From contig CM012955.1 in NCBI GenBank assembly GCA_000181795.3, positions 726,848 to 790,847 of the forward strand: DNA of 64,000 bases, written 5' to 3'. This document shows positions 62,472-64,000 of this stretch, in pieces. Below the pieces are notes generated by a model, which worked only from the letters and a program-made list of their open reading frames with translations, did not search any database and was not told the origin of the DNA. A program made the position numbers and the translations under genes. Source of the stretch: Trichinella spiralis. Lineage: Eukaryota; Nematoda; Enoplea; Trichinellida; Trichinellidae. How positions within the stretch are numbered: the first letter of the stretch is position 1; each line of letters begins with the position of its first letter.

Positions 62472-63200
62472 TAATAAATCAAAAATATTCGGTGAACTAA
62501 TGTTGCCAATTTTGAAACTTCCTGTAGTTCGATTGAAAATCAGGAACAATTCATATTAAAATTAAATATTTTCTTCGTGAGAAAACACTGATACTTTTCT
62601 CGTAAAAATTAAAAACACCATTCCACATACACATTTATTTCATTTCCATTTTTCATTCCTTTTTATTTCGGCTTCGTTAAAATTCTATTTTAATTTTTAC
62701 ATTTTTTATATCTCAAGAAATACGCCAAAAGGAACGTTACGGATAATTTTATAGCAGTTAGAGAAGAATTCTCTACCAATATAAATCAACTGCTTCAATT
62801 TTTGTAAAAAAAAATTTTCCTGAAAAATATCCAAAATTTCATGTGCTATAGACTTGGTTGTTTTTGTGAAAATCGTCAAAAAATTGTTTTCCAAATTTGG
62901 ACTTTTTTTGATTGTTATAGTTTTATATTGAAAAAAGTTTCAGTTTAAGAGTTTCAATCCAAACCAACCAGTAGGTATGGAATAAACGGGTTCCAAGTTT
63001 CAGGTACTGCGGAAATTAATACGTAGGAAAGCTGGCCATCAGTAACTCTCTTTCAACCGAAGAAGGGACTGCCAAATTCTGCACATCAAACATTTTTGAC
63101 ATGGAATCTGTTAGATATTTACTAATACATCTTTTTTTACGATTAATAGAAATAAATTTTTGATATTATAGCTGTGAAATATTCATTATTTCCCGCGAAA
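62472..63200. other. spacer between the two repeat copies
   Basis: AT-rich, no exon or RNA gene seen. A minus-strand ORF at 62706-62894 has no recognisable family. Confidence 0.5.
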
Positions 63201-63765
63201 CAAAACGTAAGCGTTTTCAGTGTTTACGTTGCTAAAAAGTAAACAACTAAAGTAAACAATTCATAGAATGCGGGCCCTATTAGCATCTTTTTCATTTACC
63301 AAGCTTCCCATTTATACCAAATTTGTGGATAGTTGAATTCACTTTCTCTAATTAAAAACGATGCAATGCTGATTTGCATAATTAGCATAATATGTAGTCG
63401 CCCAGGGTTAAGCTTCATTATAAAAGTTATGAAATTAAATGAATTCACAATACATATCACATTATTGAGCTCATGCATGGTATTTGTTCGAAACATTGAA
63501 GGAATCCACCAGTATGTACAGTGGACATTATTACAAGTATCTCAGAAAGAATGGCGAATTGCAATATAATTTTATGATTATTGGAAACAATTTTATGCCA
63601 CTTAAAGTTATGTAAATTATGAAAAACCCGAAATCGATAATTTTTTGAGAAATTTGATAAAGTTGCCGATTTGAGCATTTAGAATTCTCAGAATAAAAAA
63701 CTAGCATATTGCAAGAAAACAGTTTCCAAATGTAATAATTGCGGACAATTCTAATCTCTAAATTG
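63201..63765. repeat. about 555-bp dispersed direct repeat, copy 2
   Basis: Second copy, same orientation, offset about 1.28 kb from copy 1. DNA between and around the copies is not obviously duplicated. It is probably an old non-autonomous mobile element or a local duplication; clear terminal inverted repeats or target-site duplications were not seen. Confidence 0.9.
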
Positions 63766-64000
63766 CCAAGGTGTGCCTCTGGGGAAGTGCAATGTATTAA
63801 TGAATTATTTCTTCATATATGGAAACAATGTTGTACAATTATAAATTACAGAAACTATGAATTATTCTCAATTGATAATTTAATAACATATTTGACAGAA
63901 TTGCTTGTTTGCAAACGTATAATTGATTGTGAGAAATAATGCAATATTGGATGAGCAGTGCAATTCAATGTCGTCATTTCAATAAATTCTTATTTCTACA

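Overview
The window is a nuclear genome segment of an animal, most likely a nematode. It is AT-rich, with microsatellites and many short (about 50-130 bp) GT-AG introns. The predicted synaptotagmin follows the C. elegans SNT-1 pattern closely, including a PPPDDKEAE stretch between its C2 domains. In at least five of six gene models a splice acceptor lies 0-20 nt upstream of the start codon, as expected for spliced-leader trans-splicing. I assembled six genes by hand from exons whose phases close; these models rest on conserved protein families and have not been tested with RNA data. Species assignment is inference.

Layout. 1-3390: AT-rich, with one small unrecognised gene candidate (1151-1545). 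3401-8709 (+): transportin-3 (TNPO3), 22 exons, 913 aa. 9158-10478 (+): a CCDC50-like coiled-coil protein whose acceptor lies about 143 bp after the TNPO3 poly(A) signal, so the two may form an operon. 13420-38012 (-): a lin-29/rotund/squeeze (ZNF362/ZNF384) zinc-finger factor, 7 coding exons, 435 aa; a 17.6-kb intron splits zinc finger 1 between its Cys and His pairs. 40297-40370 and 42468-42543 (-): probable further 5' exons of that gene. 45750-48823 (-): synaptotagmin-1 type gene, 8 exons, 451 aa. 54209-55255 (-): leucine carboxyl methyltransferase 1 (LCMT1), 2 exons, 328 aa. 56811-60819 (+): RANBP9/RANBP10 (RanBPM) homologue, 14 exons, 597 aa, divergent from LCMT1. 61919-63765: two diverged direct copies of a roughly 555-bp sequence with no recognised coding capacity.

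The genes are unrelated housekeeping and neuronal/developmental genes: SR-protein nuclear import, an adaptor with a ubiquitin-binding-like motif, developmental transcription, Ca2+-triggered exocytosis, PP2A methylation, and a CTLH-complex/Ran-binding scaffold. I found no prokaryotic features, CRISPR array, tRNA, rRNA or transposase. The most unusual points are the recurrent acceptor at start codons, the possible TNPO3-CCDC50 operon, a 34-bp exact copy of the lin-29 exon-2 splice acceptor 4.8 kb upstream, phase-compatible cassette exon candidates in lin-29, and a 50-bp perfect palindrome.
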